From the NCBI GenBank assembly GCA_022564385.1, contig JADFLN010000066.1, forward strand, positions 1-8,078: a stretch of DNA of 8,078 bases, in the 5' to 3' direction. The notes beneath the pieces are model-generated. The model was not told the origin of the DNA and did not search any database. It worked only from the letters and a program-made list of their open reading frames with translations. This DNA is from Nitrososphaerota archaeon. GTDB lineage: Archaea; Thermoproteota; Nitrososphaeria; Nitrososphaerales; Nitrosopumilaceae. Position numbers and translations under genes: made by a program. Positions 1 to 5,120 of the stretch are shown here, in pieces; the stretch's first letter is position 1, and each line of letters begins with the position of its first letter.

Positions 1-76
1 TAATATTTTCAAGAAGAAATTTTACCTGTTCTAGCTCTCTAATCATTTGATTTTTACTTATAGGTCGTACTTGCAA
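1..76 (-). CDS. Partial protein N-terminus running off the left edge
   Basis: An open frame on the minus strand reads out of the window. It begins either at TTG (76-74) just after an in-frame TAA, or at ATG (46-44). The TTG reading gives about 25 residues, including QMIRELEQVKFLLENI, an amphipathic, charged helix-like start. A TATA-like TTTTAAAAA at about 97-106 lies 25 bp upstream of the TTG, which would suit a leaderless transcript; the ATG would then have a leader of about 30 nt. Too little is visible to name a function. The coding call rests on plausible composition and promoter spacing only. Confidence 0.35.
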   Translation of the reverse strand, partial: MQVRPISKNQMIRELEQVKFLLENI

Positions 77-260
77 TTATTTCAAATAGTTCCAACTTTT
101 TAAAATGCTTTCTGTGTTGCCTTATTTTATTCTGTACATTTATGTCTAATAGATACTAAGGAATTGAATAGAAGAGTTGGAAATAATTAGTCCTATTTTT
201 GCGAAGGATGTTCCTCTACATACTTGATGATCTTTAGTATCTCTCCAATGTATTCATGGT

Positions 261-386
261 ATGGATAAACTCAAGGAGGAATGGGCTTACTCGAAATGTT
301 TGATTATGGCAGTAGCTCGAACACAAAGACATTATTGTAACAAGTGTCATCTAAAACGCCCTGAATGTATCTGTAAAAAACAGTAA
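261..386 (+). CDS. 41-residue zinc-knuckle mini-protein
   Basis: ATG at 261 opens a 41-codon frame ending at TAA 384-386. The C-terminal half contains CNKCHLKRPECIC, a C-x2-C-x6-C-x-C knuckle followed by lysines and an RPE element. From memory, the same cysteine spacing starts the DTW-domain tRNA aminocarboxypropyltransferases (TapT/YfiP), but no catalytic DTW domain follows, so this is at most a free-standing knuckle that could bind zinc and RNA. A weak TATA-like TTTAGTAT (233-240) lies about 24 bp upstream, consistent with a leaderless start. An in-frame ATG at 306 would give a 26-residue version that keeps the whole knuckle. The strand runs opposite to the nearest neighbours on both sides. 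Function unknown. Confidence 0.5.
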   Translation: MDKLKEEWAYSKCLIMAVARTQRHYCNKCHLKRPECICKKQ

Positions 387-730
387 ACAAGATTACTAAT
401 TCTTAGATTCTAAACTCTTTTCGTTCAAGTTGCAAAGAATACTATTCTAAAAAACTCGCTAGTACCACGTCTATTTTCCCTCACAAAAGAGGGCATTCTA
501 TTTTTATTGATTATCGATAAATTCGTTTACACTTTGTTTGATCCTTACACGATTTATGACATCTTTTTCCATCCATTTCTACCCTCAAAATGGTTGGTGA
601 ATCACAGTGGGCATGCAGCGAAAACTATGAATCTGTATGAATCACCTAGTTATCAACACTCCTCTATTGAATCAGTAAATTATGTTTTGAAATCATTTTC
701 TGAATAAAATTAGATGTTTGTTTGTTGAAA
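387..730. other. Intergenic stretch without a convincing gene
   Basis: Apart from the dispersed repeat at 400-515, nothing recognisable is visible. A 66-codon open frame from a TTG at 507 crosses it, but it starts inside the repeat, has no TATA box at the right distance and is rich in F, Y, H and S without motifs. I do not treat it as a gene. Confidence 0.4.
400..515. repeat. Dispersed compound repeat, copy 1
   Basis: The 22 bp at 400-421 (core TTAGATTCTAAACTC) are identical to 3684-3705. Downstream, ATTCTATTTTTATTGATTATC (495-515 without its last base is enough to recognise it) matches 3818-3838 at 19 of 21 positions. Both modules keep order and orientation, but their spacing differs (73 versus 112 bp). 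The first module contains a TTAGA-N-TCTAA inverted repeat. The second runs into the palindrome TTATCGATAA (511-520). Weaker copies of the first module lie at 3541-3561 and 3872-3891. This is an intergenic repeat family of unknown nature, possibly decayed mobile DNA or a regulatory element. Confidence 0.6.
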
Positions 731-755
731 TAAAAAAGAGGAAGAATTATTCCTC
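731..755 (-). terminator. Hairpin plus poly-T terminator (minus strand)
   Basis: Read on the minus strand, GAGGAA (755-750), a 6-nt loop and TTCCTC (743-738) form a perfect 6-bp stem followed directly by TTTTTT (737-732). The stop codon of the small minus-strand frame (749-747) lies in the loop. This suggests that transcription of the 747-916 locus ends here. Confidence 0.55.
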
Positions 756-916
756 AAATTTTGCGAGTTCGTTCTTTAGTTGTTTGATTTTATACTCTAC
801 AACTCGTCTCTGGACACTGTTTATCAAATTCATCTTTGTATTTTCTTGGTGTGATGGGAAAAGGAGACCAGAGAAGAAAAGTTGATCCTTTACTAAGTTC
901 TAACCACAGTTTGCAT
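747..916 (-). pseudogene. Small gene, probably frameshifted
   Basis: A minus-strand frame is open from 899 to the TAA at 749-747 (50 codons), with only one late ATG (833) giving a 28-residue product, MNLINSVQRRVVEYKIKQLK and onward, that looks like a basic coiled coil. The frame is closed upstream by TAG at 902-900. An ATG at 916 in another frame sits about 30 bp after a TATA-like TTTATAGG (950-943), but it stops after seven codons; a single-base indel near 900 would join it to the long frame as a protein of about 56 residues. A third frame through 800-840 also reads plausibly (a CPETSC segment), so the original frame is uncertain. A terminator at the 3' end supports a real transcription unit. 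It may be a decayed gene or a genuine 28-residue peptide. Confidence 0.4.
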
Positions 917-957
917 AAAATGTAAATCAGATATGGTTTTTGCCTATAAAATCTAAA

Positions 958-1227
958 TTAAAAAACATAAACATAACTGGCTGAACCTCTCACACCAGTA
1001 TCTCCATTCATTCCTTTATCTAGAAAATATTCTTCAATATCTCTTCCATCCTTTTCACTATCTATAGACCAATCCTTCCAATGCCTAACATCTTTACCAT
1101 CACTACCGTGTTGATCTTTTCGAATTTTTGGAGTATCAGTTACCCCCATAATCCATGTGGAATAATCTATTTTTCTCTCCGTACTCACTTTTCTTTCAAT
1201 TTCAAAAATTATTCTTGATTTTTTCAT
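958..1227 (-). CDS. 89-residue conserved protein of unknown function
   Basis: ATG at 1227 opens an 89-codon frame. The sequence has a GVTDTPKIRKDQH element (residues 28-40), a W-rich HWKDW segment (49-53), an acidic helix ending EEYFLDKGMNGDTG (65-78) and a YVYVF end. From memory this layout, G-V-T-x2-P-x2-R-x3-H followed by E-x-YF-x-x-KGM-x-G-x-TG and YVY-x-F, occurs in small uncharacterised proteins of bacteria and their mobile DNA. The start recalls the GIY-YIG fold, but no catalytic set can be confirmed. Upstream on the minus strand, TTTAAAATATT (1280-1270) is a likely TATA box with a leader of about 20 nt. The gene lies between two intergenic repeats, so an accessory origin is possible. 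Function unknown. Confidence 0.7.
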   Translation of the reverse strand: MKKSRIIFEIERKVSTERKIDYSTWIMGVTDTPKIRKDQHGSDGKDVRHWKDWSIDSEKDGRDIEEYFLDKGMNGDTGVRGSASYVYVF

Positions 1228-1324
1228 AATTATTATGTTTACAACTTTTACTTAAGAAGATTATTCCATAATATTTTAAATTGAAATTAGCGCAAAATCT
1301 TTGCCTCTAACTATATCTCCTAAC

Positions 1325-1359
1325 CAGCTTTCACTAAACGATATTTAGTCTGTCAGCCA
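1325..1359. repeat. Dispersed palindromic repeat, copy A
   Basis: These 35 bp match 3905-3939 with three mismatches, and their first part matches 2517-2540. The core on the minus strand is GTTTAGTGAAAGCTG. On the plus strand ACTAAA-CGATA-TTTAGT forms a perfect 6-bp inverted repeat. It lies between the 89-residue gene and tfb. Confidence 0.65.
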
Positions 1360-1422
1360 TTTTCAAAAATCCTTTGAATCCTTAATTTTTGCGTGTACTT
1401 TCATAACGATAACCATAACGCC

Positions 1423-1475
1423 AAAAAAACCAAAATGAATTAAAGCTAAAATTTCAATCATTATTTTATAATGAT
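1423..1475 (-). terminator. Terminator of tfb
   Basis: ATCATTAT and ATAATGAT (1457-1464 and 1468-1475) form a perfect 8-bp stem with a 3-nt loop over the tfb stop codon. A run of seven Ts on the minus strand (1429-1423) follows about 30 bp downstream. Archaeal termination mainly needs the T run, so the hairpin may be incidental or add stability. Confidence 0.4.
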
Positions 1476-2422
1476 GACCAAAAGATAACATCCGAGGACA
1501 TAAACATCAGAATCCAAGATTTTATGTTTGCTTGCTTTAATCCCTTACATCGATTTCTTATAGTGACTTCTGTAATGCCTGAAGCTTCTGCAATTTGCCG
1601 TTGAGTGATGGATATACCATTTTTAACACATGAAATGTATAATGCCGATGCAGCAAGACCCATCGGATCCTTTCCAGATGATTCTTTACGTTCTTGTGCC
1701 TCTCTGAGTATTTTGGCTGCATATCGTTTTGTTTTTTCTAATATCTTCAATTTGCTTGAAATTCTTGCAATGCATTGAACTGGATCTATAACTGGCATCT
1801 CTAACTCTAATTCCCTATACAACAATCGGTAACATCTTGAAATATCGTTTCGTTTAACATTACCCGCATGGGCAATTTCTCTTAGTGTTCTAGGTGTTTC
1901 AGTATCTCTGCATGCAGCATAAAGTGATGCAGTAACCATTGCAGAGATAGATCTACCCCTAACTAGTTTTTTCTCCATAGCCTTTCTGTAAATATACGCA
2001 GCTTTTTCAACAACATTTGCAGAGACTGCAACCTTGTCTTTTAGTCTGCTTAATTCACTGAATGCTTGTCTTAAATTTTTAGAATCAGATTTGTTAACTT
2101 GACTTCTACTATCCCAAGTTCTAAGTCTTTGAATGCTAGCTTTCATAGAAGCCGTTAGTGGTTTTCCTGTCGCATCCTTGTTTTGGGGATTGATAACTGT
2201 CGATAACCCCATATCATGTATCGCAAGCGATGCTGGCATACCAGTTCTTGCTGAATCTAATCCATCATTTTGAAATGATCTCCTTTCTGGACCTGATGAT
2301 TGTAATTTTTCAGAAATAACATAACCACACTTTTCACAAAATTGTTCTCCCGTATTCTCATCAGTCAATAAAGAATTTTTTCCACAACGCAGACAATTAG
2401 AATTTGATTTGAAAGTTTCCAT
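1466..2422 (-). CDS. tfb: Transcription initiation factor TFB (TFIIB homologue)
   Basis: TFB binds TBP on the TATA box and the BRE element and recruits RNA polymerase. The 318-residue product has the full set of parts: an N-terminal zinc ribbon with C10, C13, C29 and C32 (C-x2-C-x15-C-x2-C), a reader/linker with GPERRSF (44-50) and ARTGMPASLAIHDMGLSTVI (58-77), and two cyclin repeats at about 115-205 and 212-297, the second ending with ITEVTIRNRCKGLK. The length is close to the usual 300-310. After residue 297 the tail is unusual: NIKSWILMFMSSDVIFWSSL is hydrophobic and not TFB-like. Members of this archaeal group carry several TFB paralogues, so this is likely one of a set rather than the only copy. 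It is monocistronic, with its own promoter and terminator. Confidence 0.96.
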   Translation of the reverse strand: METFKSNSNCLRCGKNSLLTDENTGEQFCEKCGYVISEKLQSSGPERRSFQNDGLDSARTGMPASLAIHDMGLSTVINPQNKDATGKPLTASMKASIQRLRTWDSRSQVNKSDSKNLRQAFSELSRLKDKVAVSANVVEKAAYIYRKAMEKKLVRGRSISAMVTASLYAACRDTETPRTLREIAHAGNVKRNDISRCYRLLYRELELEMPVIDPVQCIARISSKLKILEKTKRYAAKILREAQERKESSGKDPMGLAASALYISCVKNGISITQRQIAEASGITEVTIRNRCKGLKQANIKSWILMFMSSDVIFWSSL

Positions 2423-2449
2423 GTAAACTAGTAATGTTAAATCACATAG

Positions 2450-2459
2450 TTAATTTATA
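2450..2459 (-). promoter_or_regulatory. TATA box of tfb
   Basis: On the minus strand TATAAATTAA is centred about 32 bp before the tfb ATG. With transcription starting about 25 bp from the box, the leader would be only around 7 nt, close to leaderless. Confidence 0.6.
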
Positions 2460-2516
2460 CAGTATTATTCTATCTAATTTACTCATCTAAAACAAAAAAC
2501 TCATTTAATGCATAGC

Positions 2517-2540
2517 CAACTTTCACTAAACAATTTTTGG
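2517..2540. repeat. Dispersed palindromic repeat, shorter copy C
   Basis: These 24 bp match the first part of the copy at 3905-3939 with four mismatches. The core on the minus strand is GTTTAGTGAAAGTTG. The stem partner seen in copies A and B is lost. It lies between the winged-helix gene and tfb. Confidence 0.5.
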
Positions 2541-2603
2541 CGTTAGAGCCATGAAGAATCTTGAACTAAAACACAGACCCTTTGATAGACTAAATCATTG
2601 CCC

Positions 2604-2609
2604 AAAAAC
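2604..2609 (-). terminator. Short poly-T terminator of the winged-helix gene
   Basis: On the minus strand the TGA stop is followed after a few bases by TTGTTTTTGGG. A T run of this kind just past the stop is the usual archaeal termination signal, though five Ts is weak. Confidence 0.3.
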
Positions 2610-2611
2610 AA

Positions 2612-2893
2612 TCAAAGTTCTAATCCAAAGGATTGAGCAATATTTGCAAATTTTGCATAAGATTCTAAATACTGTCTGCCTTTTTGGGTAATTACAAAGG
2701 TATGTCTTCCATCAAATTCAATTCTGTTTATCAAACCATTCCCAGTCAAATTTGATAGGAATTTTGATAATCTGGAATGTGGTAAATTAGCCTTTGAAAT
2801 TAGAGCAGTTGTTTTGATTCCTTCTTGGCCTGACTGTTCAGTAGCAGTCAGAAGATCTCCAACAATCTGCATACTTGTTCTATACGAAACCAT
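2612..2893 (-). CDS. Small winged-helix DNA-binding regulator
   Basis: The product is a 93-residue single-domain regulator. Helix 1 spans about residues 5-20 (SMQIVGDLLTATEQ), helix 2 about 25-36 (IKTTALISKANL), the recognition helix about 38-50 (PHSRLSKFLSNLT), and a beta wing about 58-70 (RIEFDGRHTFVITQKGR), with a C-terminal helix ending FGLEL. This matches the archaeal HTH_45-type winged helix fold. I chose the ATG at 2893 over the longer frame starting at 2941: a TTTATAAA box (2915-2922) is centred 25 bp upstream of it, as for a leaderless transcript, and the extra 16 residues would translate the ATTACCA repeats and the TATA box. It is divergent from the phasin-like gene and shares a four-site array with it, so it is the natural candidate to bind that array and control both genes. 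That link is inference. Confidence 0.85.
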   Translation of the reverse strand: MVSYRTSMQIVGDLLTATEQSGQEGIKTTALISKANLPHSRLSKFLSNLTGNGLINRIEFDGRHTFVITQKGRQYLESYAKFANIAQSFGLEL

Positions 2894-2914
2894 GAGTGGA
2901 GTACTCAAACACAT

Positions 2915-2922
2915 TTTATAAA
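2915..2922 (-). promoter_or_regulatory. TATA box of the winged-helix gene
   Basis: TTTATAAA, self-complementary, is centred 25 bp upstream of the chosen ATG at 2893. The spacing implies a leaderless mRNA and decides the start codon. Confidence 0.6.
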
Positions 2923-2923
2923 T

Positions 2924-2960
2924 ATTACCATTTATTACCACTCATTACCACTTATTACCA
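2924..2960. promoter_or_regulatory. Four ATTACCA sites, exact 10-bp period
   Basis: ATTACCA occurs at 2924-2930, 2934-2940, 2944-2950 and 2954-2960, separated by ATTACCA-free triplets (TTT, CTC, CTT). The period is about one helical turn, so all sites face the same side of the DNA. The array fills the gap between the TATA box of the winged-helix gene (ends 2922) and that of the phasin-like gene (starts 2965). It is therefore a strong candidate operator or activator array acting on both promoters. The binding protein is not known; the adjacent regulator is the obvious candidate. Confidence 0.7.
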
Positions 2961-2964
2961 ATAG

Positions 2965-2972
2965 TATATATA
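2965..2972 (+). promoter_or_regulatory. TATA box of the phasin-like gene
   Basis: TATATATA is centred 26 bp before the ATG at 2995, the expected spacing for a leaderless archaeal transcript. Confidence 0.65.
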
Positions 2973-2994
2973 GTGAGATTTGGAACCCTAAACT

Positions 2995-3432
2995 ATGAGT
3001 ACACAATCACAAGCAAGCAAGAGCACTCAAACTCATGCAAGCAATGTATATTCAATATACACACAAAATGTTCAAAAATACTTTGAAAATATCTCAAAAA
3101 TCACTCCACAGTATTTTCAATCTATCACACAATTGCAAGAAGAATGTATGAAAACATGTGAGAAAACAATGAATGCTGCAGTATCTGTACAGCAAGAATT
3201 TGCAAAAAAATCCGGTATTTCAACTGAAATTCCAGATGATGCAAGAACTGCAATCATAGATACCAACAAGCAAATTGTTCAAGCAAGCACATTAGGCAAT
3301 CAATTGACAAAAACTACAATTGATGCAACCATACAAAACATCAGAACCTTCGGCGAAAACATTAACGTATTTGTAGAATTGAATAGAAATATTATCCAGT
3401 CATGGGTAAACCCATTCACACTAAGAAACTAG
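2995..3432 (+). CDS. Phasin-like helical protein
   Basis: The product has 145 residues. A polar, Ser/Thr/Gln-rich start (residues 1-16) is followed by an almost entirely helical body: about 17-75 (YFENISKITPQYFQSITQLQ, then CMKTCEKTMNAAVSVQQEFA) and about 83-135 (ARTAIIDTNKQIVQASTLGN and on), ending WVNPFTLRN. There is no signal peptide or membrane segment. Length, amphipathic helices and the YFxxxxxxxP..F pattern recall phasins, small proteins that coat polyhydroxyalkanoate granules. Polyhydroxyalkanoate synthase genes are reported from this archaeal group, so the role is plausible, but no synthase gene lies in this window. The two cysteines (51, 55) form a CMKTC motif. It is leaderless by promoter spacing and divergent from a regulator with a shared site array. 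It could instead be another coiled-coil structural protein. Confidence 0.75.
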   Translation: MSTQSQASKSTQTHASNVYSIYTQNVQKYFENISKITPQYFQSITQLQEECMKTCEKTMNAAVSVQQEFAKKSGISTEIPDDARTAIIDTNKQIVQASTLGNQLTKTTIDATIQNIRTFGENINVFVELNRNIIQSWVNPFTLRN

Positions 3433-3504
3433 TGTGATTACTTTTTCTTTTTTTCCTGGTATGATCATGTGTTCATTTTCAAAAAATAAAAAAAATATCA
3501 CACT
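3431..3504. terminator. Symmetric hairpin with T runs on both strands
   Basis: AGTGTGAT (3431-3438, overlapping the stop codon) pairs with ATCACACT (3497-3504). Inside the stem, the plus strand reads TTTTTCTTTTTTT (3442-3454) and the minus strand a similar run complementary to 3480-3495. Transcripts arriving from either side would meet a T run, so this looks like a two-way terminator. No minus-strand gene is visible arriving from the right. Confidence 0.5.
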
Positions 3505-3683
3505 AATTTCCTGGTTGTAGAATGTTGAAATCTATGAATGTTAAATTCTAAACTATTTTTTTCGTAGCTGATTAGTTAATTCAGTCCTTCCTAACGGATA
3601 TGCAAACTCACACCACTACGATACTATACTATGCACGATTTGTCTAATATAGTAACAACTTTTTCTGGATGTTCTTTTGTCAG

Positions 3684-3838
3684 TTCTTAGATTCTAAACT
3701 CTTTTTCAAAAATAATTCAATCTCCAACAATTTTAGCATTTAACAAAACTCCAACAAACAAACTTTCCATTATAACGTGGATTAGGGTAACTTTTTACGA
3801 GTAGAATGGGGGGGGGGATTCTATTTTTAGAGATTATC
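3684..3838. repeat. Dispersed compound repeat, copy 2
   Basis: The first 22 bp (3684-3705) are identical to 400-421. The end module (3818-3838) matches 495-515 at 19 of 21 positions. The interior is longer than in copy 1 and ends with the G10 tract directly before the second module, where copy 1 has only GGGC. This points to slippage expansion in this copy. Confidence 0.6.
3808..3817. repeat. G10 homopolymer tract
   Basis: Ten consecutive Gs occur in a very AT-rich intergenic stretch, directly before the second module of the compound repeat. Such tracts slip readily during replication. No reading frame crosses it, so any effect would be on transcription or DNA structure, or its length could be an assembly error. 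Confidence 0.6.
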
Positions 3839-3871
3839 TGTAATCTGTTTGGTAAATTATCTCAAATGTGA

Positions 3872-3891
3872 TTTAGATTCTGAACTCTTTG
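3872..3891. repeat. Degenerate copy of the TTAGATTCTAAACTC module
   Basis: TTTAGATTCTGAACTCTTTG differs from the identical copies at 401-421 and 3685-3705 at a few positions. It sits 13 bp before copy B of the other repeat family, so the two families are adjacent here. Confidence 0.45.
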
Positions 3892-3904
3892 TTTTCCTGC
3901 TAGT

Positions 3905-3939
3905 CAGCTTTCACTAAACAATACTTAGTCTGTCAACCA
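3905..3939. repeat. Dispersed palindromic repeat, copy B
   Basis: These 35 bp match 1325-1359 with three mismatches. The inverted repeat is ACTAAA-CAATA-CTTAGT, with one stem position changed. It is in the same orientation as copies A and C. Confidence 0.65.
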
Positions 3940-4156
3940 AAATTTGATTCAAATTCTTTCTGAGTCTATTTTATTTCCAAAAAACAGTTCAAGTCTAATG
4001 ATTTGCTACAAATTATTAGAACTTAAGACCGAAACCGATTAAGTACTTGGTGAGAGTTCTAATTACATTGTATTTTCTAAAATAGTATTTAGGACATACT
4101 GAGAATTTGTATGAATGATTTGTTCGTTAGTGTTTTAAGTAAATTTTGTAAAGTCA

Positions 4157-4166
4157 TGTCATGACA
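4157..4166. promoter_or_regulatory. Perfect 10-bp palindrome TGTCATGACA
   Basis: This palindrome lies in the gap about 270 bp before the zinc-ribbon gene. It has the form of a dimer binding site, but it is not near a recognised promoter, so its role is unknown. Confidence 0.2.
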
Positions 4167-4414
4167 ATTCTATTTATTCCAATAAGACCCGCCAGAAGAG
4201 ATTCTGATGACACAGAAGATTAGATTACATTCTGAAAAAATACTATCTAATATTGCTGATTTTTAGCCTATTCACGTCCATTTTTATCGCAAAATGGTAG
4301 TAATAGAAAAGGAAAAATTCCAAACTAGCATGAAAAGAAAATGGAAACTAAATTTTTAACCTTATTTCATACGTGTTATGTGCCTAAATTAATTTAAAGT
4401 CAAAAAAATAGAAA

Positions 4415-4423
4415 TTTTAGATA
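4415..4423 (+). promoter_or_regulatory. TATA-like box of the zinc-ribbon membrane protein
   Basis: TTTTAGATA is centred about 21 bp before the TTG at 4440 and about 48 bp before the in-frame ATG at 4467. The spacing favours the TTG as a leaderless or nearly leaderless start. Confidence 0.4.
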
Positions 4424-4439
4424 CTCAAAAGAAACAATT

Positions 4440-5120
4440 TTGAATGGCCCCATAATAGACATCATAATGAATTCTAAAGATGTGATTGATGATGTAAATG
4501 CACTGATGAAACTTGGTGTGGGGGATCCATACCGATTAGAACATATCAAACAGGCATACATTCTAAACAGTACTATTTGGAAAAGCGATGACAGATACTT
4601 AGAACAATTAAGAGAAAAATACCTAGTAAAACACCATGCAGAACAACCTGATGTGCAACCAGAAATTGATGAAAATTTAGAAAGTGATTCTGAAAATAAA
4701 GATACAATTCATTGTTGGAAATGTGGAAAAAAGAGTCCGATTGAAGGTAATTTTTGCATGATTTGTGGCTCTTCTTTATTTGAAGTTGGTACGGAACCTC
4801 AAATAGCAGATGTACAAATGCCATCTGTTAATTCAAAAAATAATTCAAAAACTATTGGTTTGAAAATTCCAATCATGATTGGCATTCCTGTTTTAATTTT
4901 AATAATAATTGGTGGTGCATATAGTCAAGGCTTTTTTGATAATACTTTTGAAAAATATGCTTCAGACGATTCTATAAATGATGTATCAGATTCTGAATCC
5001 GATGTAATTGTTTCTAAAAATTCTGGTGATAAAACAACTTTGTCATCTGAACTTAATTCCAAATGTGGTGCAGGAACTGTTTTGGATATTGAGACTAACT
5101 CATGCATTTTAGATAAATGA
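4440..5120 (+). CDS. Zinc-ribbon protein with one membrane anchor
   Basis: The product has 226 residues in four parts. Residues 1-63 form a helical domain with LGVGDPYRLEHIKQAY (25-40) and YLEQLREKYLVKH (53-65). A zinc ribbon follows with C92, C95, C106 and C109 (CWKCG and CMICG). One hydrophobic helix spans about 138-161 (IGLKIPIMIGIPVLILIIIG), and then comes an acidic, Ser/Asp-rich tail. The tail ends with CGAGTVLDIETNSC (209-222), two cysteines that probably form a disulfide outside the cell. The layout suggests a cytoplasmic zinc-ribbon sensor or adaptor anchored to the membrane. The start is TTG at 4440; an in-frame ATG at 4467 would remove nine residues. Similar DPYRLEHIK domains seem common in this archaeal group, but the function is unknown. 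Confidence 0.85.
   Translation: MNGPIIDIIMNSKDVIDDVNALMKLGVGDPYRLEHIKQAYILNSTIWKSDDRYLEQLREKYLVKHHAEQPDVQPEIDENLESDSENKDTIHCWKCGKKSPIEGNFCMICGSSLFEVGTEPQIADVQMPSVNSKNNSKTIGLKIPIMIGIPVLILIIIGGAYSQGFFDNTFEKYASDDSINDVSDSESDVIVSKNSGDKTTLSSELNSKCGAGTVLDIETNSCILDK

Larger units (their letters stand above)
3505..4439. other. Gene-poor intergenic region with repeats and palindromes
   Basis: About 0.9 kb on both strands has no frame longer than about 20 codons that looks coding. It contains dispersed repeats (3541-3561, 3684-3838, 3872-3891, 3905-3939), a G10 tract (3808-3817), the stem AGATTA-TCTG-TAATCT (3831-3846), a perfect TGTCATGACA palindrome (4157-4166), and a TTAGAACTTAAG element near 4016-4027 that recurs around 5457-5468. 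No tRNA or known ncRNA signature was found. It may hold unrecognised small RNAs or decayed mobile DNA. Confidence 0.5.

Noticed and set aside
271..340. Shine-Dalgarno-like AAGGAGGA directly before ATG 281
   Set aside because: There is no spacing between the motif and the ATG, and the frame ends after 19 codons; the motif is within the 261-386 coding frame.
507..707. 66-codon plus-strand frame from TTG
   Set aside because: It starts inside a dispersed repeat, has no TATA box at a useful distance, no motifs and a non-protein-like composition.
2894..2941. Longer N-terminus for the winged-helix regulator starting at 2941
   Set aside because: The extra 16 residues would translate the ATTACCA sites and the TATA box; the ATG at 2893 fits the promoter spacing.
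4161..4223. 20-codon plus-strand ORF
   Set aside because: It is short, has no promoter at the right distance and no recognisable features.
4157..4240. Possible C/D box guide RNA (CTGATGA at 4204-4210, CTGA at 4232-4235)
   Set aside because: The spacing of 21 nt between the boxes is too long, and no convincing second box pair lies upstream.
4573..5107. Two minus-strand frames antisense to the zinc-ribbon membrane protein
   Set aside because: The sense strand has a zinc ribbon, a membrane helix and a paired-cysteine tail; the antisense frames show no motifs.
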